A stretch of 64,000 nucleotides of DNA from Streptomyces clavifer (GTDB taxonomy: Bacteria; Actinomycetota; Actinomycetes; Streptomycetales; Streptomycetaceae): positions 62,001 through 126,000 of the forward strand of contig BMWJ01000014.1 of assembly GCA_014651175.1 (NCBI GenBank), in the 5' to 3' direction. Below the pieces are notes generated by a model. The model worked only from the letters and a program-made list of their open reading frames with translations. It was not told the DNA's origin and made no database searches. Of this stretch, positions 44,841 to 53,900 are shown one piece after another. A program made the translations under genes and the position numbers. Numbering within the stretch: position 1 is the stretch's first letter; every line of letters starts with the position of its first letter.

Positions 44841-44856
44841 GGTTGTCTAGACCAGT
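44841..44856 (-). promoter_or_regulatory. DasR operator (dre site) of ptsH
   Basis: On the minus strand the site reads ACTGGTCTAGACAACC, matching the dre consensus ACTGGTCTAGACCACT at 13 of 16 positions, with the central GGTCTAGAC intact. DasR, the N-acetylglucosamine-responsive GntR repressor, is known to control pts genes including ptsH in S. coelicolor. Confidence 0.8.
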
Positions 44857-44968
44857 CTCTCATGCAGTGCGCACTGCTGTGCCCGGGCTCCGGCCTGCGG
44901 GCCACCGCCGCGCCGGCTCCCTCAGCGTGCCCGCGCACCGAACCCTCCGCTACCGGTGCGGCGGGCCG

Positions 44969-44974
44969 TAGGCT
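44969..44974 (+). promoter_or_regulatory. -10 element TAGGCT of a probable leaderless transcript
   Basis: TAGGCT ends six bases before the ATG at 44981 with no ribosome-binding site between, which suggests a leaderless mRNA for the acetyltransferase gene. Confidence 0.55.
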
Positions 44975-44980
44975 TTGCCC

Positions 44981-47900
44981 ATGGAGCCCACGCCGGAGCA
45001 GAGTCCGCATCATGCGTACCCCGATCACTGGGAGGCGGACGTGGTGCTCCGCGACGGCGGCACCGCGCGCATCAGGCCCATCACCACGGACGACGCCGAC
45101 CGGCTGGTCAGCTTCTACGAGCAGGTGTCCGACGAGTCGAAGTACTACCGCTTCTTCGCCCCGTATCCGCGTCTCTCCGCGAAGGACGTGCACCGCTTCA
45201 CCCATCACGACTACGTCGACCGGGTGGGTCTGGCCGTCACCATCGGCGGGGAGTTCATCGCCACCGTCCGCTACGACCGGATCAACGAGCAGGGCAGGCC
45301 CGCCTCCGCCCCCGCCGACGAGGCGGAGGTCGCCTTCCTCGTCCAGGACGCCCACCAGGGCCGCGGGGTGGCCTCGGCCCTCCTCGAACACATCGCGGCA
45401 GTCGCCCGCGAGCGGGGCATCCGCCGCTTCGCCGCCGAAGTGCTGCCCGCGAACAACAAGATGATCAAGGTGTTCCGCGATGCCGGGTACACCCAGCACC
45501 GGAGCTTCGAGGACGGGTCCGTCCACCTGACGCTCGACCTGGAACCGACCGCCGAGTCGCTCGCCGTGCAGCGCGGCCGTGAGCAGCGGGCCGAGTCGCG
45601 CTCCGTGCAGCGGCTGCTGGCTCCCGGCTCCGTCGCCGTCATCGGCACCGGGCGTGCACCCGGCGGCGTGGGCCGCACCGTGCTGCGCAATCTGCTCGGC
45701 TCCGGCTTCACCGGACGCGCGTACGCCGTGAACCGGTCCTTCGCCGCCGGCACGGCCGCGGTGGACGGCGTTCCCGCGCACCGCTCCGTCGGCGAGATCG
45801 GCGAACAGGTCGATCTCGCGATCGTCGCCGTCCCCGCCGACCGGGTGCCCGAGGTGGTCGCCGACTGCGGGGAGCACGGGGTCCAGGGCCTCGTCGTCCT
45901 CTCCGCCGGCTACGCCGAGCGCGGCACCGAAGGCCGGGAGCGGCAGCGCGAACTGGTCCGGCAGGCCCGCTCGTACGGCATGCGGATCATCGGACCGAAC
46001 GCCTTCGGCGTCATCAACACCTCCGACGCGGTGCGGCTCAACGCCTCCCTCGCCCCCGAGTCCCCCCGGGCCGGCCGCATCGGCCTGTTCACCCAGTCCG
46101 GCGCGATCGGGATCGCCGTCCTCTCCGGCCTGCACCGCCGCGGGGCGGGACTGTCGACCTTCATCTCGGCGGGCAACCGGGCCGACATCTCCGGAAACGA
46201 CTTCCTGCAGTACTGGTTCGAGGACCAGGACACCGATGTGGCCCTGCTGTACCTCGAATCGCTCGGCAACCCGCGCAAGTTCACCCGGCTCGCCCGCCGC
46301 ACGGCAGCGGTCAAGCCCGTGGTCGTGGTCAAGGGGGCCAGGCACAGCGGATCCATGCCGCCCGGGCACGCCGTGCCGGTCAGCCGGATCCCCGACGCGA
46401 CGGTCTCCGCACTGATGCGGCAGGCCGGCGTGATCCGTGTCGACACGGTGACGGAGATGGTCGACGCGGGGCTGCTCCTCGCGGACCAGCCGCTGCCGGC
46501 CGGCCCCCGCGTGGCGATCCTCGGCAACTCCGAGTCCCTCGGCCTCCTCACGTACGACGCCTGCCTGACCGAGGGGTTGCGTCCGCGACCGCCCCGCGAC
46601 CTCACCACGGCGGCGGGACCCGGGCACTTCCGGGACGCGCTGGCCGAGGCGCTCGCCGACCAGACCTGCGACGCCGTGATCGTGACGGCGATCCCCTGGG
46701 TGGGGGAGAACGGCGAGGCGGAGACGGGCGACGGCGAGGTGCTCGCCGCCGCGCTGCGCGAGGCCGCGGCCTCGGGTCCCGCCAAGCCGGTGGCGGTCGT
46801 CCACGTGGAGATGGGCGGCCTGGCCCATGCGCTGGCCGCCGCGTCGAGCACGGCCGCTCCGCCCGGGGAAGGCGCCCCGGCGTCCGGCAGTGCCCAGGGG
46901 GCCGGGCCCGGCGGTGGGACCACGGGCGGCACCACCACCGGTCCGACTGGACCGCGCGACGTGGACCCGGGGGCGTCGCGCGCCGCGGGTCCGTACGTCC
47001 AGGGGGCACCAGGAGCCATGACGGGTGCGGGCCCCTCCGGCCCCCCGGCCGCGCGGGGGACCGCCGCTCCGGCGGGTTCCGGGGCGGGCCGCACCGCGGA
47101 GTCCGCATCCGGCCCGGCGGCCGGCGCCGCACGCCCCCCGGGGACCGGCGGCGCCGCACGTGCCCCCGAGCCGGGTGGAGACGTAGGCGCCCCCGGGCCC
47201 CGCATCGGGCGCATCCCCGCCTATCCCGCTGCCGAACGGGCCGTCCGGGCGCTCGCCGAGGCCGTGAAGTACGCACAGTGGCGGCGTCAGGCAGCCGCCC
47301 CCGGCAAGGTCCCCGAGTTCCTGGACGACACGATCGACGAGCCGGGCACCGCGGCCCTGATCGAGCGGCTGCTCGGACCCGGGCCCGACCCGCGGGGCCG
47401 CCCGCTCACCCACGACGAGGCAGGCGAGCTGCTCGGCCTCTACGGGGTCTTCGTACGGCCCGCTCTCCCGGCCCCCGACGCGGAGGCCGCCGTCAACGCC
47501 GCGGGGCGGCTCGGCTACCCGGTGGCCCTCAAGACCACCGCGCCCCACCTCCGGCACCGCGCCGACCTGGGCGGCGTCCGGCTCGACCTCGTGAACGAGA
47601 GCGCCCTGCGCCGCGCCTACGAGGAGCTGACCGACCTGCTCGGCACCCCCGTGGAGCTGCGGCCGGTCGTCCAGGCCATGGCGCCGCGAGGAGTCGACAC
47701 CGTCGTACGCGCCTCGATCGACGCCGCAGCCGGGGCCGTCCTCTCCTTCGGCCTGGCCGGAGCGCCCTCCGAACTGCTCGGCGACACCGCCCACCGGCTC
47801 GTGCCCGCCACCGACCGCGACGCCGCCGAGCTGATCCGCTCGATCAGGGCGGCGCCGGTGCTGTTCGGCTGGCGCGGCTCCGCACCGGCGGACACCGCGG

Positions 47901-48082
47901 CGCTCGAAGAGCTTCTGCTGAGGGTCTCCCGGCTGGTCGACGACCACCCCGAGGTGGTCTCGGTCGCCCTGGAGCCCGTCGTCGTCGCCACGCAGGGGCT
48001 GACCGTGCTCGGGGCGAGTGTCCGGCTCGCCCCGCCGCCGGCCCGCACCGACCTCGGTCCCCGTCGCCTCCCCAGTTACTGA
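44981..48082 (+). CDS. PatA-type protein lysine acetyltransferase (GNAT domain fused to NDP-forming acyl-CoA synthetase-like domains)
   Basis: 1033 residues. A GNAT acetyltransferase comes first (about 15-185: ARIRPITTDDADRL, EVAFLVQDAHQGRGVASALLEHI). A CoA-binding Rossmann domain (SVAVIGTGRAPGGVGRTVLR), ligase-like domains (IGLFTQSGAIGIAVLSG), a proline/glycine/alanine-rich insert of about 120 residues, and an ATP-grasp domain (LGYPVALKTTAPHLRHRAD) follow. Salmonella Pat has the GNAT at the end; the N-terminal placement matches S. lividans PatA, which acetylates and inhibits acyl-CoA synthetases. ATG 44981 was chosen with a -10 element six bases upstream; TTG 44975 would add two codons. Confidence 0.9.
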   Translation: MEPTPEQSPHHAYPDHWEADVVLRDGGTARIRPITTDDADRLVSFYEQVSDESKYYRFFAPYPRLSAKDVHRFTHHDYVDRVGLAVTIGGEFIATVRYDRINEQGRPASAPADEAEVAFLVQDAHQGRGVASALLEHIAAVARERGIRRFAAEVLPANNKMIKVFRDAGYTQHRSFEDGSVHLTLDLEPTAESLAVQRGREQRAESRSVQRLLAPGSVAVIGTGRAPGGVGRTVLRNLLGSGFTGRAYAVNRSFAAGTAAVDGVPAHRSVGEIGEQVDLAIVAVPADRVPEVVADCGEHGVQGLVVLSAGYAERGTEGRERQRELVRQARSYGMRIIGPNAFGVINTSDAVRLNASLAPESPRAGRIGLFTQSGAIGIAVLSGLHRRGAGLSTFISAGNRADISGNDFLQYWFEDQDTDVALLYLESLGNPRKFTRLARRTAAVKPVVVVKGARHSGSMPPGHAVPVSRIPDATVSALMRQAGVIRVDTVTEMVDAGLLLADQPLPAGPRVAILGNSESLGLLTYDACLTEGLRPRPPRDLTTAAGPGHFRDALAEALADQTCDAVIVTAIPWVGENGEAETGDGEVLAAALREAAASGPAKPVAVVHVEMGGLAHALAAASSTAAPPGEGAPASGSAQGAGPGGGTTGGTTTGPTGPRDVDPGASRAAGPYVQGAPGAMTGAGPSGPPAARGTAAPAGSGAGRTAESASGPAAGAARPPGTGGAARAPEPGGDVGAPGPRIGRIPAYPAAERAVRALAEAVKYAQWRRQAAAPGKVPEFLDDTIDEPGTAALIERLLGPGPDPRGRPLTHDEAGELLGLYGVFVRPALPAPDAEAAVNAAGRLGYPVALKTTAPHLRHRADLGGVRLDLVNESALRRAYEELTDLLGTPVELRPVVQAMAPRGVDTVVRASIDAAAGAVLSFGLAGAPSELLGDTAHRLVPATDRDAAELIRSIRAAPVLFGWRGSAPADTAALEELLLRVSRLVDDHPEVVSVALEPVVVATQGLTVLGASVRLAPPPARTDLGPRRLPSY

Positions 48083-48137
48083 CTGCTCACCCGTCACGGA
48101 GGCGCGCACGGCGTGCCCGGCAGTCACCGGCCCCCCG

Positions 48138-48143
48138 TAGGAT
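48138..48143 (+). promoter_or_regulatory. -10 element TAGGAT of a probable leaderless transcript
   Basis: TAGGAT ends seven bases before the ATG at 48151 in the 68-bp gap after the acetyltransferase gene. This gives the downstream group its own promoter. Confidence 0.55.
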
Positions 48144-48150
48144 GGTCCGT

Positions 48151-48747
48151 ATGGCAAAGACCGGTACGACGACCCAGGGGCTGCGCGCGGCGATCGAGCG
48201 CAGCGGCTACTACCCGGCCCTCGTGGCCGAGGCGGTGGAGGCCGCCGTCGGCGGGGAGCCGGTCGCTTCGTACCTGGTGCACCAGGAGACCACCTTCGAC
48301 TCCAACGAGGTGCGCCGCCATGTCACGGTCCTCGTCCTGACGGACACCCGCTTCATCGTCAGCCACACCGACGAGCAGGCCGCCGACACCAGCTCCCCCA
48401 CTCCGTACGCCACGACGTCCACCGAGTCCGTCAAGCTCGACCGGATCTCGTCCGTCGTGGTCTCCCGCGTGGTCGCCAACCCCGAGAAGTACGTGCCCGG
48501 CACCCTGCCCCGTGAGGTCGTCCTGACGATCGGCTGGGGAGCGGTCTCCCGGCTCGACCTCGAGCCCGCTGCCTGCGGCGACCCCAACTGCGAGGCCGAC
48601 CACGGCTACACGGGCAGTTCCACCGCCGACGACCTGAGCCTGCGTGTCAGCGAGGCCGGGGACGGCCCGGACACCGTGCGCCAGACCCTCGCCTTCGCGC
48701 AGGCACTCTCCGAGGCCACGGCCGCGACCGCGGCGACCGGCCGCTGA
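48151..48747 (+). CDS. Conserved hypothetical protein (DUF5998 family)
   Basis: 198 residues beginning MAKTGTTTQGLRAAIERSGYYP. The conserved core includes ASYLVHQETTFDSNEVRRHVTVLVLTD-like and RFIVSHTDEQ segments, then CGDPNCEADHGYTG with a possible Cys-Cys-His metal site. This actinobacterial family has no known function. ATG 48151 fits both the family start and the -10 element. The stop overlaps the ATG of the next gene by one base (TGATG), so translation is coupled. Confidence 0.82.
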   Translation: MAKTGTTTQGLRAAIERSGYYPALVAEAVEAAVGGEPVASYLVHQETTFDSNEVRRHVTVLVLTDTRFIVSHTDEQAADTSSPTPYATTSTESVKLDRISSVVVSRVVANPEKYVPGTLPREVVLTIGWGAVSRLDLEPAACGDPNCEADHGYTGSSTADDLSLRVSEAGDGPDTVRQTLAFAQALSEATAATAATGR

Positions 48748-49934
48748 TGGTCCAGCCGGCCTGGCAGGACCCCGTTCTGCTCGCTCCCGAGACCGCCCCC
48801 GTGCCCGAGTACGGCAGCGGCTCGCTCGCCGACCTGCTGCCGACGCTCGCCGCAGGCCAGGGCGTACCCGGATTCGAGGCGACGATCCCGGAGCTGACCC
48901 CCGCCGACCGGAACTGCGTCTTCCTGATCGACGGGCTCGGCTGGGAGCAGATCAAGGCCCACCCGGACGAGGCCCCCTTCCTGCACTCCTTGCTCCCCAC
49001 CTCTCGCGGCGGCACCGGCCGTCCGGTCACCGCGGGCTTCCCGTCCACCACGGCGACCTCCCTCGCCTCGGTCGGTACGGGACTGCCCCCGGGCAGGCAC
49101 GGCCTTCCCGGCTACACCGCGCGCAATCCGGAAACCGGCGCGCTGATGAACCAGCTCCGCTGGAAGCCGTGGACCGAGCCGAAGGTCTGGCAGCCGTACC
49201 CCACCGTCTTCCAGCTGGCCGACGCCGCGGGCGTGCGCACCGCCCAGGTCTCCGCCCCCGACTTCGAGCAGACCCCGCTCACGAAGGTCGCGCTGAGCGG
49301 AGGATCGTTCCTCGGCCGACTGTCCGGCGAGGACCGGATGGACCTCGCCGCCGAGCGGCTCGCGGCCGGCGACCGGTCGCTCGTCTACACCTACTACAGC
49401 GAGGTCGACGGCAAGGGGCACCGCTTCGGCGTCGACTCCGACGCCTGGCGCGGCCAGCTGATGTACGTCGACGGCCTCGCACGGCGTCTCGCCGAACAGC
49501 TTCCGCCCCGCTCGGCGCTGTACATCACCGCCGACCACGGGATGATCGACATCCCGTTCGACGAACAGTCCCGTATCGACTTCGACGAGGACTGGGAGCT
49601 CCGTGCCGGAGTCGCCCTGCTCGGCGGCGAGGGCCGCGCCCGTCACGTGTACGCGGTCCCGGGGGCCGAGGCCGATGTGCTGACCGTCTGGCGAGAGGTC
49701 CTCGGCGAGCAGTTCTGGGTGGCCGGACGGGACGAGGCCATCGCGGCCGGCTGGTTCGGCCCGGAGATCGACGAGCGCGTGTACGGCAGGATCGGCGACG
49801 TGGTGGCGGCCGCCCACGACGACGTGGTGATCACCGCCTCGGTCAATGAGCCCCACGAGTCGGCGATGGTCGGCATGCACGGCTCGCTGACACCGGTGGA
49901 ACAGCTGGTCCCGCTCCTCGAAGTACGTTCGTGA
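48747..49934 (+). CDS. Alkaline phosphatase superfamily hydrolase (nucleotide pyrophosphatase/phosphodiesterase-like)
   Basis: 395 residues. Superfamily metal and nucleophile sites are visible: CVFLIDGLGWEQ with the first Asp, FPSTTATSLASVGTG with the nucleophilic threonine, SEVDGKGHRFG and ITADHGMIDIP. No signal peptide is present, so it acts in the cytoplasm. Likely substrates are nucleotide diphosphates or phosphodiesters but these cannot be told apart by sequence. It is coupled to the DUF5998 gene, and the thymidine kinase gene follows 50 bp later. Confidence 0.9.
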   Translation: MVQPAWQDPVLLAPETAPVPEYGSGSLADLLPTLAAGQGVPGFEATIPELTPADRNCVFLIDGLGWEQIKAHPDEAPFLHSLLPTSRGGTGRPVTAGFPSTTATSLASVGTGLPPGRHGLPGYTARNPETGALMNQLRWKPWTEPKVWQPYPTVFQLADAAGVRTAQVSAPDFEQTPLTKVALSGGSFLGRLSGEDRMDLAAERLAAGDRSLVYTYYSEVDGKGHRFGVDSDAWRGQLMYVDGLARRLAEQLPPRSALYITADHGMIDIPFDEQSRIDFDEDWELRAGVALLGGEGRARHVYAVPGAEADVLTVWREVLGEQFWVAGRDEAIAAGWFGPEIDERVYGRIGDVVAAAHDDVVITASVNEPHESAMVGMHGSLTPVEQLVPLLEVRS

Positions 49935-49984
49935 CTCCGCCTCCCCCTACCCGCACCGCACCCCCGAAAGGCGCTCGACCTCTC

Positions 49985-50635
49985 ATGCCCGAGCTTGTGT
50001 TCTTCTCCGGAACCATGGACTGCGGAAAGAGCACACTGGCGCTCCAGATCGGGCACAACCGGTCCGCGCGAGGGCTTCAAGGCGTGATCTTCACGCGTGA
50101 CGATCGGGCCGGCGAGGGGAAGCTGTCGTCGCGTCTGGGCCTGGTGACCGAGGCCGTGGAGGCGGGTCCCGGGCGGGACCTGTACGGGTACGTGGTGGAC
50201 CAGCTGTCACGGGGCGGCAGGGTCGACTACGTGATCGTGGACGAGGCGCAGTTCCTCGCTCCGGACCAGATCGATCAGTTGGCGCGGATCGTGGACGAAC
50301 TGGACCTGGACGTCTTCGCGTTCGGGATCACGACGGACTTCCGGACCCGGCTGTTCCCCGGCTCGCAGCGCCTGATCGAGCTGGCCGACCGGTTGGAGAC
50401 CTTGCAGGTCGAGGCGATGTGCTGGTGCGGCGCGCGGGCGACGCACAACGCGCGCACCGTGGGCGGCGAGATGGTGGTCGAGGGCGAGCAGGTCGTGATC
50501 GGCGACGTGAACCACCCTGCGGAGGCCGTGGGTTACGAGGTCCTCTGCCGCCGACACCACCGGCGCCGCATGACTGCTGTGTCCGCTCGTGTGGGCGCAC
50601 TGTCCCCGGACGTCCTTCCGGTGCCGTCCGCCTGA
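49985..50635 (+). CDS. tdk: Thymidine kinase
   Basis: Phosphorylates thymidine in the salvage pathway. 216 residues of the type II family: Walker A FFSGTMDCGKSTLAL, YVIVDEAQFLAPDQIDQLARIVD with the catalytic acidic pair, FGITTDFRTRLFPGS, and zinc ligands in CWCGARATHNAR and CRRHHRR. ATG 49985 (MPELVFFSG) is the family start. An in-frame GTG at 49931 overlaps the upstream stop but adds 18 low-complexity residues. AAAGG lies about 12 bases before the chosen ATG, a weak spacing. Confidence 0.95.
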   Translation: MPELVFFSGTMDCGKSTLALQIGHNRSARGLQGVIFTRDDRAGEGKLSSRLGLVTEAVEAGPGRDLYGYVVDQLSRGGRVDYVIVDEAQFLAPDQIDQLARIVDELDLDVFAFGITTDFRTRLFPGSQRLIELADRLETLQVEAMCWCGARATHNARTVGGEMVVEGEQVVIGDVNHPAEAVGYEVLCRRHHRRRMTAVSARVGALSPDVLPVPSA

Positions 50636-50677
50636 CATCAGGGCGGAGGAGTCCCGCCCCGTCCGACATCAGGGCGG
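50634..50677. repeat. 13-bp direct repeat after thymidine kinase
   Basis: GACATCAGGGCGG occurs at 50634-50646 and 50665-50677, 31 bp apart; the first copy overlaps the stop codon. The rest of the 200-bp gap to the converging VOC gene shows no gene. Confidence 0.55.
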
Positions 50678-50833
50678 TACGAGCCCCGCGACGCACCGGA
50701 CCCCGCCACGAAGTCCGGGCCCCGGCCCTGGCAGGGTCGCGGAGGCCTGAAAGCCGCGTCCGGTCCGGCCGTCGCGCCGGGCGTCCTGACCATCACCCGT
50801 CCCCGCCCTCCCGGTTGCCCGGGAGGCCCGGGT

Positions 50834-51610
50834 TCAGCTGCTCGCCGACCGCACCACAGTGAACACCGCGCCCTCCGGGTCCGCGACGGTGGCCAGCCTT
50901 CCGCTCGACGCGTCCCGGGGCTGCTGCAGCACATGCCCGCCGAGCTCCACCACGCGCGCGGTGGCCTCGTCGGTGTCGGCCACCTCGAAGTAGGTCATCC
51001 AGTGCGGTCCCCGGTCACGTGGCAGGGCGTGCCCCACGCCGTGCAGGGCCGCCACCGGCCGGCCCTTCAGGTGCAGCGTCTGGTAGTCGAAGTCGGCTGA
51101 TACGACCGCCTCGGTCTCGAACCCGAAGACGGCCTGGTAGAACTTCGCGACCGATGACGTCTCCCGGGTCACCAGCTCGTTCCACACAGGGGTGCCCGGC
51201 GTGCCGGCCTCGGCCGTGCCGAGGTGCTCCGCGGCCTGCCAGATGCCGAAGACCGCCCCGCACGGGTCCGAGGCGATGGCGAGCCGGCCCGCACGGCCGG
51301 CGTCGATCGGCCCCACGGCCACGGTGCCGCCGCAGGACCGGATGGCCTCCGCGGTGGCGTCGGCGTCCGTCGTGGCGAGGTAGGTCGTCCAGGCGATCGG
51401 GAGGTGCCGGTCGGGTGGCAGCTGCCCGATGCCCGCGACCTCCTTCCCGCGCAGCAGGGCACGGACGTAGGGACCCAGCTCTTCGGGCCCAGGCCGGAAC
51501 TCCCAGCCGAACAGCCGCCCGTAGAAGTCCTGGGTCGTGGTCAGGCCGTGCACGATCAGACTCACCCAGCACGGTGCTCCGGGCGTGCGTCGGGCGGCAG
51601 CCTCGGTCAT
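50834..51610 (-). CDS. VOC (glyoxalase/bleomycin-resistance-like) family protein with two domains
   Basis: 258 residues made of two tandem VOC modules (residues about 10-125 and 140-255). Each has the pairing pattern: PCWVSLIVHGLTTTQDFYGRLFGWEF and TPVWNELVTRETSSVAKFYQAVFGFE at the module starts, and AIASDPCGAVFGIWQ and ATVADPEGAVFTVVR at the ends. Such proteins are metal-dependent enzymes or drug-binding proteins; the substrate is unknown. ATG 51610 has GGAGAG seven bases upstream. It is divergent from the sulfurtransferase gene. Confidence 0.9.
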   Translation of the reverse strand: MTEAAARRTPGAPCWVSLIVHGLTTTQDFYGRLFGWEFRPGPEELGPYVRALLRGKEVAGIGQLPPDRHLPIAWTTYLATTDADATAEAIRSCGGTVAVGPIDAGRAGRLAIASDPCGAVFGIWQAAEHLGTAEAGTPGTPVWNELVTRETSSVAKFYQAVFGFETEAVVSADFDYQTLHLKGRPVAALHGVGHALPRDRGPHWMTYFEVADTDEATARVVELGGHVLQQPRDASSGRLATVADPEGAVFTVVRSASS

Positions 51611-51867
51611 CTTCTTCTCTCTCCTGGTGCCATCGGGGTGGCCGTACGGGCGGACGGAAACGGCCGCACGGGGGAGCGGAGCCGGTACGCCGTCCAGCGG
51701 TACGGATGCGGGCGCGGGCGCCCCGTGCAGATGCTCGCACCACCGGGCTCCCCAGGCACCCCGGCCGCGCCGCGTTTCGGCGTCCGGTCGCCAGGAAGGC
51801 AGGTTTTGCGCGGTAAATCCCTTTTGGAATCGCACCCCGGGACGCCGCCTGCGCGAAGATGGCACCC

Positions 51868-52695
51868 ATGAAGCCCATCATCACTGCATCCGAATACGCG
51901 AGCGAGTCGGCCGGGGCGCGTCCGCCGGTACTCCTGGACGTCCGCTGGCAGCTGGGCGGCCCGCACGGCCGTGCCGACTACGACGCGGGACACCTGCCCG
52001 GCGCGGTGTTCGTCGATCTCGACGCGGAGCTCGCCGGTCCGGCGGGCAGCGGAGGCCGTCACCCCCTGCCCGAACCGGAGACCTTCGGAGCCGTGATGCG
52101 GCGGGCCGGCGTCTCCCCGGACACGCCGGTGGTGGTCTACGACGGCGGGCAGGGCTGGGCCGCGGCCCGTGCCTGGTGGCTGCTGCGCTGGTCCGGGCAT
52201 CCCGATGTCCGGGTGCTGGACGGCGGCCTGGGCGCGTGGGCCGGTGAGCTCGACACGAAGACGCCGGAGCCCGCAGAGGGCGACTTCCGGCCGGTGCCGG
52301 GAGCGCTTCCCCTGCTGGACGCCGACGGGGCGGCGGCGCTGGCCGGCTCGGGCCTGCTGCTCGACGCCCGGGCCGCCGAGCGCTACCGCGGCGACGTGGA
52401 GCCGATCGACCGGGTGGGCGGCCACATCCCGGGAGCGGTCTCCGCCCCCACCGCCCTGAACGTCGCCGAGGACGGGCGCTTCCTCCCCGCCGACGTGCTG
52501 GCCTCCCGCTTCTCCGCCCTGGGTGCCGACGGCGACACGGAGGTCGGTGTCTATTGCGGCTCCGGCGTCTCGGGCGCGCACGAGGTGCTGGCACTGGAGA
52601 TCGCCGGACACCGGGCAGCCCTGTACGCGGGGTCCTGGTCGGAGTGGTCCTCGGACGAGTCCCGCCCCGTCGCCACGGGCCCCGACCCCCGGTAA
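51868..52695 (+). CDS. Sulfurtransferase (rhodanese family, SseA-like)
   Basis: 275 residues with two rhodanese domains. The first is inactive-type (LLDVRWQLGGPHGRADYDAGHLPGAVFVDLD), the second carries the catalytic cysteine in VYCGSGVSGAHEVLAL. Likely role: thiosulfate or 3-mercaptopyruvate sulfurtransferase in sulfur transfer and cyanide detoxification. ATG 51868 (MKPIITASEYAS) fits the family; ATG 51859 three codons earlier is equally possible because neither has a clear ribosome-binding site. It converges on sepH with a terminator between. Confidence 0.93.
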   Translation: MKPIITASEYASESAGARPPVLLDVRWQLGGPHGRADYDAGHLPGAVFVDLDAELAGPAGSGGRHPLPEPETFGAVMRRAGVSPDTPVVVYDGGQGWAAARAWWLLRWSGHPDVRVLDGGLGAWAGELDTKTPEPAEGDFRPVPGALPLLDADGAAALAGSGLLLDARAAERYRGDVEPIDRVGGHIPGAVSAPTALNVAEDGRFLPADVLASRFSALGADGDTEVGVYCGSGVSGAHEVLALEIAGHRAALYAGSWSEWSSDESRPVATGPDPR

Positions 52696-52717
52696 CGCGA
52701 CCCGCACCGGAACGGAG

Positions 52718-52751
52718 CGAGGGCCCGTACGCAACGGCGTACGGGCCCTCG
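52718..52751. terminator. Bidirectional terminator hairpin
   Basis: A perfect 15-bp stem, CGAGGGCCCGTACGC (52718-52732) with its complement (52737-52751), and an AACG loop, between the converging sulfurtransferase and sepH genes. Confidence 0.88.
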
Positions 52752-52778
52752 TCATGCCAGCGGCATCCGGGCCGGCTC

Positions 52779-53840
52779 TCAGTCCTGCTTCTTCCGGCGT
52801 GTGCCGAAGACGATCTCGTCCCAGCTGGGCACGGCCGCCCGGCGGCCCGGTCGCACGCCGTCCGCCTCGGCCTGCCGGTCCGTCGTCCCGGTCAGCCGGT
52901 CGCGGTGACCGGCCACCGCGCGGGGCATCAGGACATCCGCGTAGGCGGAACCCGCACCTGCCGAGGCCGCCGGAGCCGGGGGTTCCTCGACCTCGGGTTC
53001 CTGCGCGGCCGGCTCGATCGCCGGAGGCTCGGGCTGGGTCGGCCGCTCGGGCACGATCATGTCGCCGCGGAAGCTCGGCACGGCCTCCAGGAGGCTGGTC
53101 AGCGAGTCGCGCTCACCGGCCGACACGCCGCCGATACGCTCCTCCGGGTCCGGTGCCGGGGGAGCGGGGCGCTCGATCTGGCGGTCGAGCGCACGGTCCA
53201 ACGGCCGGTCGCGCGGCAGCCGGGCGATCCGGGGCACGAACGGGAAGCTCGGCTCCGGAGCGGCGATGTCGTCGCTCTCGCCGATGAGCGAGCGGGCCTC
53301 TTCGTCCACGGCCTGGACCAGCCGGCGCGGCGGGTCGTACGTCCAGCTCGCCGAGTGCGGTTCGCCCGCGACCCGGTAGACGAGGAGGACCTCCCAGGTG
53401 CCGTCGTCCCGGCGCCAGGAGTCCCACTGGACGGTCTCCCTGTCGGCGCCGCGCAGCAGGAGGCGCTCCTGTACCGCCTCCCCGAGCTGGGGGCCGGCAT
53501 TCTCGCCCGGCCGGCGCACAGGGGTCTTCCGGGCCCGCTCGGCCATGAAGGCACGCTCCGCGAGCACGGGGCCCTCGAAGCGGCGCACGCGGTCCACCGG
53601 GATGCCGGCGAACTGGGCGACCTCCTCCGCGGAGGCACCGGCTCGTATCCGGGCCTGGATGTCGCGGGGGCGGAGGTGGCTCTCCACCTCGATCTCGATC
53701 TGGCCGAGCCGGGCGCGGTCGTTGCGCACAGCGGCGCGCAGCCGCTCGTCGATCGGAAGCGTGTACTCCGTGCTGTCCGCAGCCTTGAGCACCAGTCGTG
53801 TGCCGTCGTTTGAGACGGCCACGACACGCAGTTCGGGCAT
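52779..53840 (-). CDS. sepH: Cell division protein SepH
   Basis: SepH binds FtsZ and promotes filament assembly during vegetative and sporulation septation in Streptomyces. 353 residues: a conserved N-terminal DUF3071 region (MPELRVVAVSNDGTRLVLKA, then LRPRDIQARIRAGASAEEVAQFAGIPVDRVRRFE with a helix-turn-helix), WEVLLVYRVAGEPHSASWTYD, a long proline/glutamate-rich disordered linker, and the conserved tail AVPSWDEIVFGTRRKK. ATG 53840 has GGGAGG upstream. The roughly 500-bp upstream region holds repeated GTGACC motifs. Confidence 0.95.
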   Translation of the reverse strand: MPELRVVAVSNDGTRLVLKAADSTEYTLPIDERLRAAVRNDRARLGQIEIEVESHLRPRDIQARIRAGASAEEVAQFAGIPVDRVRRFEGPVLAERAFMAERARKTPVRRPGENAGPQLGEAVQERLLLRGADRETVQWDSWRRDDGTWEVLLVYRVAGEPHSASWTYDPPRRLVQAVDEEARSLIGESDDIAAPEPSFPFVPRIARLPRDRPLDRALDRQIERPAPPAPDPEERIGGVSAGERDSLTSLLEAVPSFRGDMIVPERPTQPEPPAIEPAAQEPEVEEPPAPAASAGAGSAYADVLMPRAVAGHRDRLTGTTDRQAEADGVRPGRRAAVPSWDEIVFGTRRKKQD

Positions 53841-53900
53841 GGGAACCTCCCGGGTGGTGCCTGCCGACGTCACGTGCGTCGCTGCTTCCGCTAGTCGAGT

